Assembly (NCBI GenBank): GCA_964036275.1
Contig: OZ038437.1
Coordinates: 9,248,304-9,312,303, forward strand
DNA from: Litoditis marina
Taxonomy: Eukaryota; Nematoda; Chromadorea; Rhabditida; Rhabditidae
Direction: 5' to 3'
Length of the DNA stretch: 64,000 nucleotides
Shown: positions 11,501 through 23,900 of the stretch, piece after piece
Position numbering within the stretch: position 1 is the stretch's first letter
Layout of the letters: each line of letters opens with the position of its first letter
Program-made: the position numbers and the translations under genes
Notes under the pieces: generated by a model
What the model was told of the DNA's origin: nothing
Database searches by the model: none
The model's input: the letters and a program-made list of their open reading frames with translations, nothing else

Positions 11501-13624
11501 TCGTGCAGTCTTGGTCTTCTTAGTCGGGGCAGCCGCCGTCGGCTTCACCTCATCGTCCAGCTTGTCGTCTAGAGCAATCTGAACAAATAAGTCTCAATCT
11601 TCAACCAGTGTGTTATTCAAAATTTACAGAAAGGCATATTTACACTGTGTAGAGAGCATTGTTCAAATAGTAGGCAGTCCCTCTTTATCACTACTGTGTT
11701 GGGTATGCGAACATACCCCAGTAAGGTCCGACTAAGCTACAAAAAGTAGGCCGTTTTCAGATGTAAACACGTGAAAATTTACAATTTCTCATCAAAAGTA
11801 GACCGTTTGTCTTCTTTTCGGGTAAAAAGTAGTCCGTTTTGGATTTTTTCTGACTATTCGGACAACTTTACTGTTGTATGTATGCGAAACTAAAAATAAG
11901 TTTGACGTTTCCACATCAGAAGGATACTTTCAAAACTTAAAAAAAAATTCACACAAGTCGTTCACACAATAAAACCAAACCAATCTTACCTCGTCTTCAG
12001 GTGTCTCATAGCCCAGAGGATCAGCATTTCCTCTGTATTCGGCGACCTTCTTCTCAAACTCTTTGTTGTACTTGCGAACCTTCTGGCGAATATTTGTCAG
12101 AGCCTTGGCATTGACCTTGGAGAGAGCCTGGAAATGTTATGACTGAACAAATATTCCAGAATGAAACAACTTGCCCACACTGACGACAAATCCCTTATCG
12201 CAATAAATACCTTAAATTGAAACGTTGTTGAAGTGCAGGACGTGGTCACCCTAGCATTTGAAAAAAGCAAAGCTGTTGTGGAAGTGGGCTTCAAAATCGG
12301 GTCATGTGGCTATACGATTACATGAATGAGACTATGAGACCGTGTTTTCGAAACTCACAGCCTTGGCTTCTTTGTCATCCCACAAGTTGTTGGTGTAATC
12401 CTCCAGTTCGACAAGACATCTGCAATCCCATAAAGGTTTCACCAACACACACTTTAGAAGATAGACAACTCATCAAGAAGAAAGACGTTACATGTATTTC
12501 GATCGACTAAAATAAGTTAAACCTCCTTTTTTATTAATACGTATCCAATGCTATCAAAAAGATAATTCACTACTGTCAACTCCACTATACGAATCACTCA
12601 CCTGATATAGAAACGAGGGTTCAGAATGTTCTGCCTAGCGAAAACAGTCTTCGACTTGTCGTAGGACTTAGTAAGATCGTCAAAGGCTGAAAATATATAA
12701 TTTATTTCGCTGATATATGACATGTACGAACTTTAAACAACGCCGTACAGAGATGAGAGAAATCTACATACACCAGTAAGGTTGTCTGAATAGTCAGAAA
12801 AGTTCAAAAAGCGGACTAACTTTTAGCCGATAAAGATAAAAGTCGGTCTACTTTTGATGAAAAAACCTAAATTTTCACGTGTTTACATCTGAAAACGGAT
12901 TACTTTTTGTTTCTCAGTCGGACCTTACTGGTGTATGGAAATCTCAGAAACTCGAAAAAGGATATTTATCGTTGTGAAATGGTTCAAACGTTAGTTTTTA
13001 CAACCAATAGAGGCCAAACTGACCAATCGAAAGCAGCTATAATGCGAACTAACCACTTAGAAGAGAATAGACAAAAAAAACTCACTTGACAGTATCTTGG
13101 GAATGTCCTTGTTGTTTTTGGCATTTCGAATCGCCTTGATGATGTCTTTCAACTCATCGAACTTCTTATCTTTGTGGGCTCTCACTACACGTTTCTCATT
13201 ATCATCTTCACTGTCACTGGGATAGGCGAAATCACGAGAGCTAAAACAAATACAATTACAAGATAATTGTAAGAACGCATTAGAATAATCTTCTCTTCAA
13301 AAAAGCATGTTCTCCGCAAATCATAACTACTCCAATATACTTGTTTTCAGAATAGTAAATAAAACTAGATGATGCAATAACTATAACTGTGGGTGTTTTC
13401 TGTTCTACTTGATCAAACTTTGAGGTTGTTGAAAATTCCTCAAAACAACGAACAAGACAGTACATAATTTAATTGTGGGAACTTATATAGCTATAGCAGG
13501 TACAGACCAAATCAAATAATACTTACATGGGGGCTTTGCCCTTGATCACCACCTCCTGAACCTCATCCTCAGAGCTGGAGGTGTCAGAAGAGTCCGAGCT
13601 ATTTTGTCGGAAGAACTTCGACAT
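2519..13624 (-). CDS. eif-3.C: Eukaryotic translation initiation factor 3 subunit c (24 coding exons)
   Basis: Core eIF3 subunit acting on the 40S ribosome in the cytoplasm. Exons, 5' to 3': 13624-13527, 13240-13086, 12686-12602, 12419-12359, 12127-11990, 11578-11480, 11205-11081, 10660-10579, 10363-10256, 9824-9717, 9417-9308, 9177-9081, 8766-8648, 8453-8315, 8162-8068, 7780-7657, 5641-5477, 5192-5010, 4772-4650, 4368-4295, 4182-4081, 3694-3547, 3317-3207, 2632-2519. They sum to 2763 nt (920 aa plus stop) with matching phases; family members are about 900 aa. Seen: N-terminus [13 protein letters not shown], an acidic Ser/Asp tract at residues 213-254, conserved blocks [16 protein letters not shown] and [11 protein letters not shown]-region text [17 protein letters not shown] and [12 protein letters not shown], and a Gly/Arg-rich tail. 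The ATG directly follows an AG (GTTGTAG-ATG), which fits SL trans-splicing. Exon 7 uses a TTTTGAG acceptor; the donor after exon 11 (GTTAGT) is weak. Introns carry several MITEs. Confidence 0.93.
5780..6280. other. Left part of the 2-kb eif-3.C intron 16, no gene
   Basis: AT-rich intronic DNA with poly-A/T runs and a C/T-rich patch near 5960-6000. No exon-like segment with both splice sites was seen on either strand. Confidence 0.5.
6285..6910. repeat. About 130-bp tandem repeat, five copies, each with TGACGTCA palindromes
   Basis: Homologous starts (GATGACGTCA or GATG) fall at 6322, 6452, 6582, 6712 and about 6837, so the period is about 130 bp and copies decay to the right. Perfect TGACGTCA octamers occur at 6294, 6324, 6351, 6454, 6481, 6584, 6611, 6714 and 6866. 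In each well-preserved unit two octamers sit 27 bp apart. TGACGTCA is the consensus cAMP-response/ATF element bound by bZIP factors; whether these sites are used is not known. Confidence 0.85.
6988..7516. mobile_element. 529-bp palindromic element (199-bp arms, 131-bp loop)
   Basis: The left arm 6988-7186 is the near-perfect reverse complement of 7318-7516; one mismatch was noticed. The arms start TTCATGAAAAAGTGGGGGCC. The size and near-identity suggest a recently inserted foldback or MITE-type DNA transposon inside an eif-3.C intron. Short open frames in the right arm are by-products. Confidence 0.85.
10045..10235. mobile_element. TTAA-flanked MITE, copy 1 (piggyBac-like ends)
   Basis: Lies in an eif-3.C intron. 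The terminal repeats read GGGCAGAAAGGAAAG and CTTTCCTTTCTGCCCCC, with TTAA at both borders and a GGTACCCCGGGGTACC palindrome near the left end. A second copy sits at 41957-42147. The left border has lost part of its G run. Confidence 0.75.
11703..11885. mobile_element. MITE with CCAGTAAGGTCCGAC ends, copy 1
   Basis: The interior shares AAAAGTAGGCCGTTTTCAGA, GTAAACACGTGAAAATTTA and AAAAGTAGACCG with the inverted copy at 12765-12948. Ends match CAT(A)CACCAGTAAGGTCCGAC. Located in an eif-3.C intron. Confidence 0.6.
12765..12948. mobile_element. MITE with CCAGTAAGGTCCGAC ends, copy 2
   Basis: Runs from ATACACCAGTAAGGTTGTC to GTCGGACCTTACTGGTGTAT, an imperfect inverted repeat. It is the reverse orientation of the copy at 11703. 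Located in eif-3.C intron 2. Confidence 0.65.
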
Positions 13625-14957
13625 CTACAACACAAATATTATATGAATTTATAAGTGCTCAGAAACAAACAAAAATATATTTAGTAACATTTTCACAAAA
13701 TTTCAGGCTTCTACGGAGCTCAACCTCACAGAGTAGAACCACACAAAAGTCATGAACAGGTACACACATGGAATACAACATTATAAACAAAATTAAAGCG
13801 AAACAAACATCAAAACCCGAACTTTTAAAATTTTCAGCGCTGAAAATTGAAGTTGGTTAAAGGTCTAAAACTTCACACAGCGCAAATAATAACGCGCTAC
13901 GAGACTCTTTCAACTCAAACCTTCTCGGCAGGTTTTGTGTCAATGACAGCCACCGACGGGAACGCCAAAACAGTCGAAAAACTCACCGACTGTCGAAATT
14001 CCTGAATCAGGCTCCGACATGTCGCGACGGCGGGAAAAATTATTCAAATTTTTTCAGTTATACCCTCATTTATATCAGAAAATTCTCGCTATTGTGAGAG
14101 AAAAGAGGAATGGTGATCATTTTTATATGTACTTCCTAGCTTATTTGATAATTGGAGGTGAATTTGACATATTTCACTCAATTTAACACGATTTCCCTAC
14201 TATATACTGAATTTCACTCGGTTGTAGTTCGTTTCTGACAGTTTTTCTGAAAGTAGTAGTTGCTAACGATGAAAGTATGTAAACAGAATATGTAATCAAC
14301 GTTTATATAGCACAATAGTATGTAGTATTGACTGATAAAAGCTGAATATAAGCTGTACGGGTTCGCGGCGCCCAATGCAATCACCAAACGGTTAATAGTG
14401 GTGTTTTTCATTATCGATTATGAGTGTTAGAATTTCGTATTCTTCGAACAATTGAGTGGAGAGGGGTAGAATGAATGGTCAACTTTGATAAACAAAAAGT
14501 GAATTCTCCTATAAACTCTCCATTCTCATTTTTAAAGTATTTTTTCGTCAAGTTTGACTTTTCACTCATTTTGGCATTTTGGCGAGTTTTAAGAGCTTTA
14601 TATAAAAGTTATACTGAACCTATTTGAGTCTGATCACTGCAGAATATCACACTATGTAGTCTCCATCGAGTTAAAGTTCATTAACATGAGCTTAGATACG
14701 TAATTATCAGTTTCAAGCCCGCGATTCCGTTTGTGTCGCGACATGTCGGTGATTTCGACAGTCGGTGACCTGTCATTCGTCGCGTACCTTGCTGAGTTCG
14801 TTTTCTTGATGTTCTTCAATTTAAATTTTGCTTTTGAATAAAATAATCAATACTTTCGAGGAAAATTTTACTTAAAAGATTCACAGTGAGTGATACAAAT
14901 ATGTCCCATCTCATGCAACCAGTTTATAGATTTTACAGCACACTTTGTAATAATGAT
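13625..14957. promoter_or_regulatory. Region between the eif-3.C start and the transporter stop
   Basis: It must hold the eif-3.C promoter and the 3' end of the transporter gene, both read on the minus strand. No coding exon was recognised. Much of it (13983-14768) is bounded by inverted repeats. The same-strand order leaves room for an operon, but a spacing of about 1.3 kb is longer than the usual worm operon gap. Confidence 0.5.
13983..14768. mobile_element. Element bounded by TCACCGACTGTCGAAAT inverted repeats
   Basis: The left end TCACCGACTGTCGAAAT, followed 13 bp later by CCGACATGTCGCGAC, matches in reverse GTCGCGACATGTCGG then TGATTTCGACAGTCGGTGA at 14735-14768. The 786-bp interior is AT-rich and has no coding frame. 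It resembles a non-autonomous DNA transposon lying about 360 bp upstream of the eif-3.C start codon. Confidence 0.6.
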
Positions 14958-14966
14958 TTATTTATT
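14957..14966 (-). terminator. Poly(A) signals overlapping the transporter stop codon
   Basis: The last codons read AAT AAA TAA A, giving two overlapping AATAAA hexamers (14966-14961 and 14962-14957) across the stop. Use of either would give a 3' UTR of only about 10-20 nt. Confidence 0.5.
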
Positions 14967-17900
14967 CGTACGAAATAAAATAGAGGTAATATTAGAATAG
15001 AGACCCGATATCAAAAAGAACCATCCTAGAGCAAATACAACCAAATTAACAGTACATCTAACGAGAATTTTCGAAATGGAGTGTTTTTCTTCCGCGGCGA
15101 GGGGCAGAAAAACCAAACTGTCCAACGTTGCAGGAATAATGAGCGACAGCATCATTCCTGGGGGAAAAAAATACTAAAATTATATCAAACTTTGATAGAT
15201 TGGGTCGTTTTGAAAAATAACTTACTCGTTTTATGAACTCAACGTTGAGAAAAACTTCTCACAGAAATGCATGCTTTTCAAACGAGCTCTTCACAGTAGT
15301 GAATCTGTGAATCTAGACGAACGCATACAGTCATTTGTCACTCTTCAAGGGCACCAGGAAAAACTCATTCAAAATAAAACTCATTACTGGAAAAATCATT
15401 GAGAATTAAAATTCATTAACTCATTTTTAAGCAGGATTTTAAAAATGCCAAGAAATAGGAAAGTTGATGTTTGCTTTTCTCAACGACTATATGATGATAT
15501 ACTTCATACTCAACGTAATTAGATGTACTTCAATGAGTTTTTGTTCTGAATGAGTTATTCTGGTTGCCCTCTTCAAGTGCAAGCCAACTTTTTTTATTCT
15601 CGAGATTTCAACCAACCACTCACCGGAAGTTATTCCAACAAACGGAATGATGTCATATAGATTAGGTACACAGATAGCCAGGAATACTGTAACAGAAATA
15701 TTATATTCTTCCCAACTTGTTTCATCATTTTCGCGCTGTTTCTACGCTTGTGATATAGTTCGTTCCACCCACTTATAACCCTCTACAGTAATCTGCTACC
15801 TCTTCCAGGTCAAAGTTTGGTATATTATCGTGTTCAGAACTCCTCAAAACGTTCATAGTGTGTTCTGCATGTCTACTACTAACAACTCTGAAAATTTGAA
15901 ACTAAAGTAATGACTTTTTCATTAGAAATCACCCCTTGAATAATTGACGGATTACTGTAGGAGTACATCGATTGGTGATACAGACTATATAATCACAAAC
16001 ATTTGCGTAGCACCATTTGTCTTTTAAAGTGAATGTTCCCATCGAACAACAATCATGGAAAATTTCACCGGATACTGTACGGCTCGACTTAGGAATGCGT
16101 GACACTATGAGAAAGAGTACATTTTACTGTAGGGCTTGACATAAGAAAGACAAAGACTATTCTCGAACTCACATGATATTCCGATCAGTGCTATCCGTAG
16201 TCCGTACTCGCCATATTGAGCTCCAAAACTTTTTCTACTAGGATAATATTTGTCCTTCAGCGGCGGCCATAACATAACCACTATCACGTAAAGTTGGAGA
16301 GCCGATCCGACGAAAATTTTGGCAACCAGCAAAATTTTGACGGCAATCGATACCCTGAAATTGAACTTCGTTCGCTGTACTTTCACGAACATTGCTCTCT
16401 GGTTTACAAGATAATGGAGTAGAAAACCACATGAACAATGAAATTGGACTTCGAATTCTACATTCATTAATAGTTTTTTCTACTTGTTGAATAGAGAAAA
16501 AGGACCTACCCCGAGTTCGGCAAGTTCAAGGTCAGACTACCCTCAACTTCAGGGCCAAAGGTCAAAAAACCAAAGAAACCAATGAATGAGTAGATCAAAA
16601 TGACCATATTCATTCCTGTGCACAGAACACCGTTCATGCCTAGCATGTCTTGCGGGTGTTTTAGACGATTTTCTAACGGCAACACCTGGAATAATTTCTC
16701 GAGCATTGTGCAGTTTCCATGCATAAACATTCAAGTTTTGGTAAGACAACTGTTCGTTTGATTTATGAAAAAATTTCTGAGCTTTTTATTTTACTCTGCG
16801 TCTATTAGCTTCAGCTAGAAAACAAAGAGAGCGTAGTCGCCATTTTCCCCATAAACACAGCAGAGGGTTCAATTGATTGAGCAATGAGGGGCGAGCGGTC
16901 GTTGATTATCTGCCAGCAGTTGAGAGAGTGAGTAGATCAATGATACGCAGACAAACTGGCCGCTTGCCAAACCCCGTCCCATACAAAATCGATGGTACGG
17001 TGTCCACAACGGTTTGACAAATCCTTATATCTGACCATAGCTTGTCCCTCGAAAGCATAAATAAGTGCTCCAGCTGCCAATATCAGCCCATTCATATCAG
17101 TGAAATAGGGCAACTCGAAAGATGGATATCGATCTTGTAGAAAGAGCTCCTGAAATACACCCGTTGTGCAAAAAAGCTTTTAAAGATTTTATTCATTTTG
17201 TAGAATCTAGTTGTTTTGACTGAATGAAGAAAATTAGAGCACATCAGTAATTCAGTTGTATCGTAGGGTCTGAGGTCTGACGTTCTATTTCGGATTGTAA
17301 GAAATGAAAAAGTTTAGTTTTTTTACGAACTGGATCTGAAGAAGGTAAATGCAACACTGCCCACCTTTGTAATAAGTAACGCCGCCGCGAAAATGATGAA
17401 GTTTCCACAAAGCGACAGAAACGTGATTATTCGAATGTTTCCAATGAAATTTAAGCACATTTGTGGAATGAAGTAGATCAAAATAATGTCCACTTTAGAG
17501 TATCCGTGATCGTCGCCAATAAAATAGGCGAGCACCTGAAATTTCGAATAACTTATGGGAAACGAACTTTTCTGAAATTTTGCACATTTTCCCCCGTCCT
17601 GTCCGAAAAGCATCATTTTGAAATGGCAAAAAAAACTGAAATAGAAAAAATTCTGCACGGAAAACCCCTTTCGCGATATGGAGAGAGTAAGTTTTTGAAC
17701 AGAGAGATGGTAGGATGAACCCACTTTAGCAGAAAACACTTTCTGATTGAAACTTCACCTACCTCTAAAATGTGCTCGGCCACAAACACGAAACAAACAC
17801 TAATCACGCCAAGTTGAAAGAATATAAGGCAACCATTCACAAACCATCTGCAAGCAGTTTGTCATTTACATTTTATGATACATGCGTATACTATTAGCCA

Positions 17901-20900
17901 ATTACACAGTCATGTGGAACATGTTAAACACAGCACAACTCAGAAACATGCAATGAAAAAGTGCACATTTCCTCATTATAATGCCAACTTTACGTGCTGT
18001 TCAATTTACCTCTAGTATAGCAAGCCATCAAACCTCTTGAAAAGTTCAGATTATAATCTCCACGGACACCTCAAGAACTATTCACGAACTTTTAATGTTA
18101 TCGCATGCCAATCGATAGAATCTCATGAGAAGTTCGAGAGACATTGCTCATGAGCATTACTGTAGTGTGGTTGTTACGCTAAACCTTTTTTAACGCTAAA
18201 TTTTTTTTGTCAGTTTGTGCAAAAAACTACTATAATTCATACCAAACCAATTAGTTTTTGTTGTTTAAAAAACCAACTTTGCCCTCGCGGCATAGGGCTT
18301 AGCCCAGTCGTAACTGTATCGACATGCCTCCTGTGCCATATCCCCGTAGTCGAGAGATTGGTCACCCACTCTGAAATTTTTTTTTATCTTTCAATCAATA
18401 TTTCTCAAACATGAACTCAATATAAGTTCAATTTAAACGTATCCATAATTAGCTTGAATTTGCTTGTCTCTTCGAATACTGGCAAACATTTTTAAAATCT
18501 AATCAACATGTTTCAAAGTAACTTTTCTACCTGATCTCTTCTTCACAATGGATGTATGGAAGTTTGTTTGGAAAACAATCAACAAACTTGTTTACTCGTG
18601 AAAACATCACTTTGTCATCAAAACATGATGAACTTATCTATTGAATATTGAGATAACGAGATCAAAACTCACAATTTGGCCAAATGCTGAGAACATTGGA
18701 TAATTTTGTACATAGAAATGAGACTCAGACCACCCATGAGGGAAACTAGTGCCAGCCCGGTCTGCAAAGGAATCTTAGAGTTTGTAGTTTGTTGTTAGAT
18801 AGATTTATGATTCAAACTACATTTACACAGCAGAAATCATGAACCACCCAAGTTGTTGGTGTATTTCTAAGAGAAACCTCCATTATAGAGTTCTAACTGT
18901 TGCCAATTACGCTCCAAACACAGCGATTTATCAAACTACACACACGCACACACCAAGAAAGTACTAATATCCAGTCTGCAGCAAAGCTTTTTTTACCTTG
19001 AGACCTGAAGTAAAAACCTTCCATATACTCTCAGTCCATCACACAGTCACGTGAAACATGTTAAACACATCAGAGCTCAGAAACGTGCAATCACAAAGTG
19101 CACAATTCTTCATTACAATGCTAACTTTACGTGACTATTCAATTTACTTCTAGTACATGGGGTATCTATTTCCAAAGTCAACAGTGTGTGTTACTTTTCC
19201 TCGCAGTTTTTGGTGTTTGATCTTGTAGATGTTCAATCAAAGTTTATGAATCCCGCGTGTATCGAGTTCAAAGTACATCATAGATTTGGTCATTTCCTAA
19301 ACAAACTCACCCAAAGACCAGCTTGCTTGAAAGACATGGCCACTGAAAAACAGCCGGGTCCGAGCATGCCGCAAACGAAATTGATCAAATTGCTGGTGGC
19401 CCTAAAATTCATTTTCACTGTATTTTATTCTTTCATTATGTAACATTTGAATTATTGGACCTTCGATTTTCTACCGTTTCACTTTGCAAGAGAAACAGGC
19501 AAATATGTTCATTCTAACTGAAACTGCTGTGTTTGTAGTTTGATTCAAAGAGATTTGGCGCAAATCCTGAGAATGATGTGTTGAGACCAAATTACAAGTA
19601 TAGTCGTGGACCAGCGATAATCGTGCTATATTGCGAGAAATTTATTTCTCTGTGTTGCAGTCCTTTAATCAATGGAGCGCGATTGATGCGCGCGCTTCAT
19701 TTTCATCATTTTTCTAAGCTTTTTTCGAATTTAGAATTGCAGATAATAATAAAATTTCAGAAATTCTATCATAATTTGTTATCTGTGATATGCGTCCCTA
19801 TAATATAACGTCCCTCATTCACGTCCCTCATTCACTACTACGCTGTTGATGCACCATAGTTTCAGCGCTCGCTGCTGCAGTTGCTGCGCTATTTGTCAAC
19901 CAAAACTGCTGGGTTTGTAGTTCGATTGTTCTCAGACCATAGGCTGTTATAGTCGTCGCCAACGGAAAGGCGGGAGGGTACTGTATATCTCACTTCCCGC
20001 TGTGTACGCACGTATGTCTTCTAATCCAAAACATGCCCGTTACGTACTCCAATAGCGCAGTGGTTAGCGGGCGGCTACAAATCTTTTGCTCGCAGATTCG
20101 ATTCCAGCGAGAGACAGACATTTATAAGTTTGGCATCCACTATAATTACAAATTCGGGTTTGATCGAAACAGTATTGCAACAAATCTAGAGATATAGTGC
20201 GCTCCGAAGAGACATCAGACAACGAGAGGAAAAATCAATATGTATGACAGCCACGCTGTATAAACTGTTTTTCAACGACGCTTGTTCTGAGTAAGGGTTC
20301 AACTTCAAGACCAAACTACAAGTCAGACTCGATAAACTTATCTAATAGTACACCCTTTACAACTTTATCTCTATAATTACTATAGTACGTGCGGGTAAAT
20401 CATGCGCGATGTTAGGTTATGAAGTTGGCATTTTAGGCCGAATTTGGGGTTTTTTCAATTTCTCACTAAACTACAATGCATGTGTTGTTAGTTTTTTTAT
20501 ACTATTATATCTCTCACTCTCTATAATTACTATAGTACGTGCGGGTAACTCATGCGTGGTGTTATATGGGAAGGTCGTTGCTCTCTGAAACAATGTGTCT
20601 ACCAGATTTGCGACCAAAGTTGAAAAATCTGGTAAATTTGCGACCATACCCGATTTGTCTAGCAACTTTGCAACCACACCGAGAATGCGCCTGCGCTGGG
20701 TTACCTGACGCAGTAATTCACTGGCGCAAGCCTCGTTTTTGAAGACGCCGCCATTTTTCAAAAATTTTATGTCAGTTATGTTTATTATTGTTTCATTGTG
20801 TTATATCACGTAGTTTCCATCCATAATTTAAATTACAATATTGTAGTGGGGTTGGGCAATTATTTATAGTGATTGAGTTGTCCCTTTATTTGAAGTTGAA

Positions 20901-23900
20901 AGAATGCGTTTCTTATTAACGTTATACACAAATTTGAAATTAAAGTGGGATATTAAAATATCAAAAAGGTTTTCCGATTGTATATTGTGCACATAGTTGA
21001 AATTTTGGAATAAGTATCCAGATTTGACTATTACTCCTTACTTTTTTCTATAAATGTTTTGCCTGTCTCAAAAATAGTCAAACTATGATGAGTTTGCACT
21101 GAACATTCATATTCTTATGGTTCAAACGAACGACATTTTGCAATGAGCTGGTTTTCTCTATAACTTGATGTGTTTCATATCTGTTGCTCTCTGTGATTTT
21201 TCATGTCTGCCTTGTTCCAGATTGTGAGAAGAGAAAGGTTTTCTTGGATAAAAAATATAAATTGCTCGTTCAGCCCAAACTGGTTGCTGACGTGCGCGTT
21301 CCAAACAGTAGTATGGTCTGGTCTGAATGTTGAAAACAATCAGTTTTATTGTCTTTTGAATTCTTAAATTCTGATATTTCTCAGTGAATAGTCTGACACT
21401 CTGACATATGAATTAGATTGTTTTCCACTTACCCAAAAGCCAAAAGGGCGCTTCCCAGGAACAGGAATCGAAAAACCTAAGACGGTGTAGTAGTGCTCTC
21501 ATCTATATTTCTTATGAATTAGTCGTTTACTGTGCTGTGTGCTGATTGCTGATCATGTTTCATGTTCTGACAACCGAGACTACGTTATTTCATTGTGACG
21601 TATGCCTATTAATTCCAGGCCAGACGGCACGCGAATAGACTGGTGAGATTTTCGTGGTTTTTGTCTGGACTTCACGTCACAGTTGCAGCCCTTCAATGAG
21701 AGAAGTAAACGTGAGTGTTTTGTAGTTTTGTTTACACATATTGCCTATTTGTTATCTATTGCTCACTCAAATCGTTATTGCTGAGGATGAGGCATGATGC
21801 ACGCGTTGTCTAGGTGGGCTGCGCCACCGCCGACAATCGAAGTATTTGACATACTGATTACCACGTAACATGTAACTATTTTACAAATAGGATCCGGTTT
21901 TTTTTGTTGTGTGAGCTGTGAATGAGGAAATAATTGTGTGCAGCAGTGCAGCTTAGGGTTTCGATTTCAAACATTTTATTACCCAGCGCAGCAACTGTGG
22001 TCAGACAGTCTATAATTTAATATCAGTCCATGTTCTTTTCATATTTTTTCACATTGAATTCTTACGTTTTGCATTGGCAGGAGTGAAAGGCAACCAAGCG
22101 TCAGATGGCTACATCAATACTTCGAAAACCGGCTGGATAAAAAGAGAGAGGTTCGTTTGGTATTCATATTGTCCGATTTGAACAATCATACATCAGTAAG
22201 GTTGAAAGCTTAAAAGTTAAAAGACGATCTCGGAAATGTGGTGAACCGAAAATAAGGAATTTCGAACCCAGTTTAGCAATTTTTAGTTGTGCACTAGCTG
22301 CGTTGATAGGCAGACCAAAAATGACAGTAGTATTTGCACGCGCGTGTTACCTCAACTCTATTCACGTTCTTCTGGCAAAAAGGTTCGGAACCCACCGGCT
22401 AATGCGAGACATTGTGAGTGTATGGGCCAAAGCCAATCTTCCGTCACTCGTGATACATGGGAGAATCGTTCACAGTTATACTACCAGATGCGACTGATAC
22501 AGACTAAAGATTAGAGATTGAAACGGGACAGTTCATTATTTGATCACTTCTCCAGTTTCTCATATTCAAAACAGTAGTAGAACAGGTGAGATTTTACCAT
22601 ACACAAGTAAAATCTATCTAAACAAAAAACGGTCACCATCTTATCAATCGCGAAACATGCTAGTGATGGCCGATATTTTGCCTTCAACAAGCCGAGTGAA
22701 AAAGAGTGAGAAATATATGTGAGAGTGAGATTAAGTGTTACTTTCAACGTGCCAGTAAGTTCGACTAGTGAATATAAACTAGTGGATATGTCATGTTTTT
22801 CGGTTTCTAACTGTGTATATTTCAGATGACATCGAAACTAAGAAGGACTGAACTATGTGAGGAAGTGCGAATTTAGGATTCTCGTTTTCGTTTGATGGAA
22901 TTTCTCGGACTGAATACTCGTTGGTAAATTTCTTGATTAGTGTATAGTGTTAAAATTGTTAGATTCAATTGCTTCTTTCCTATACGTGTGTAAGTTCTTT
23001 TTCCTCTTACATGTGTGTGTATAGGCTAACCCCGGAGAGAATACAAAACTCACAACTTATGGAAATTCTTTCTCTGCATTCTTAAATGAACAGATTCGTG
23101 GCTTATTATTATTATTATTATTTATTCCTGCATATATAAAACATAGAACGAGAAGTTTTACAAGATGTTAGGAATAAACTGAGTCCCCAAAGGGATGAGA
23201 GCATAACTCTCTCATCTTCAGATTGAGGGGAGCTTTTTAGAAAAACAGTTGATTTCTCGCATCATCTATTGACTATTGAAGCGCATATGGAATGTTCTCA
23301 AATAAAACAGCTACATCAATAACGTCTAGATAGGTCTTAAACTGATTAATATTTTCCAATCTACCAATATCTCTACTTATCGAATTCCACAATTTTACAA
23401 CTCTCGGAAAAAACCAATTGTTATCACATATTTTATCACACAATACAAGTCGATGCCTATCCCTCGGGAGGTTACTGTTTTTCCATGGAACGGTGGGTAG
23501 TTGGGATAGGCCCGACTTTATCTTGTAAGCCTGTAACAAATCATTTTTAACACGTCTGAAATAAAACGGTTTCTCATTCAATTGGTTTAAGCGATCTGTG
23601 TAGGAATCGTACTGAACATGGCATTTTTGAAACGCTGAAGCCGTGAATCTTCGGAGTGGTCCTTCTAATACTAAGGATAACCTAGAGTTTAACGCTGGAT
23701 TGAAGACTTCAGAACAGTAAAGAAGTATAGGAGAAACATAAGTGTTGAACAATGCCATATACTCATTTGGGGTGCAGAAAGAAAAGGACCGAATTATTTT
23801 TGTAGAAATCGCTGAAGCTTTGGCAACCTGTTGATTAATATGAGATTCAAAATTCAACTTTTCGTCAATCATGATTCCAAGATCTCTGATCACTTTTTTT

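Noticed and set aside
21434..21473. Exon-like minus-strand segment with TTAG acceptor and GTAAGT donor, hydrophobic translation
   Set aside because: No partner exons in phase were found, and it lies inside the proposed transposon. The transporter N-terminus is better explained by the exon at 25828.
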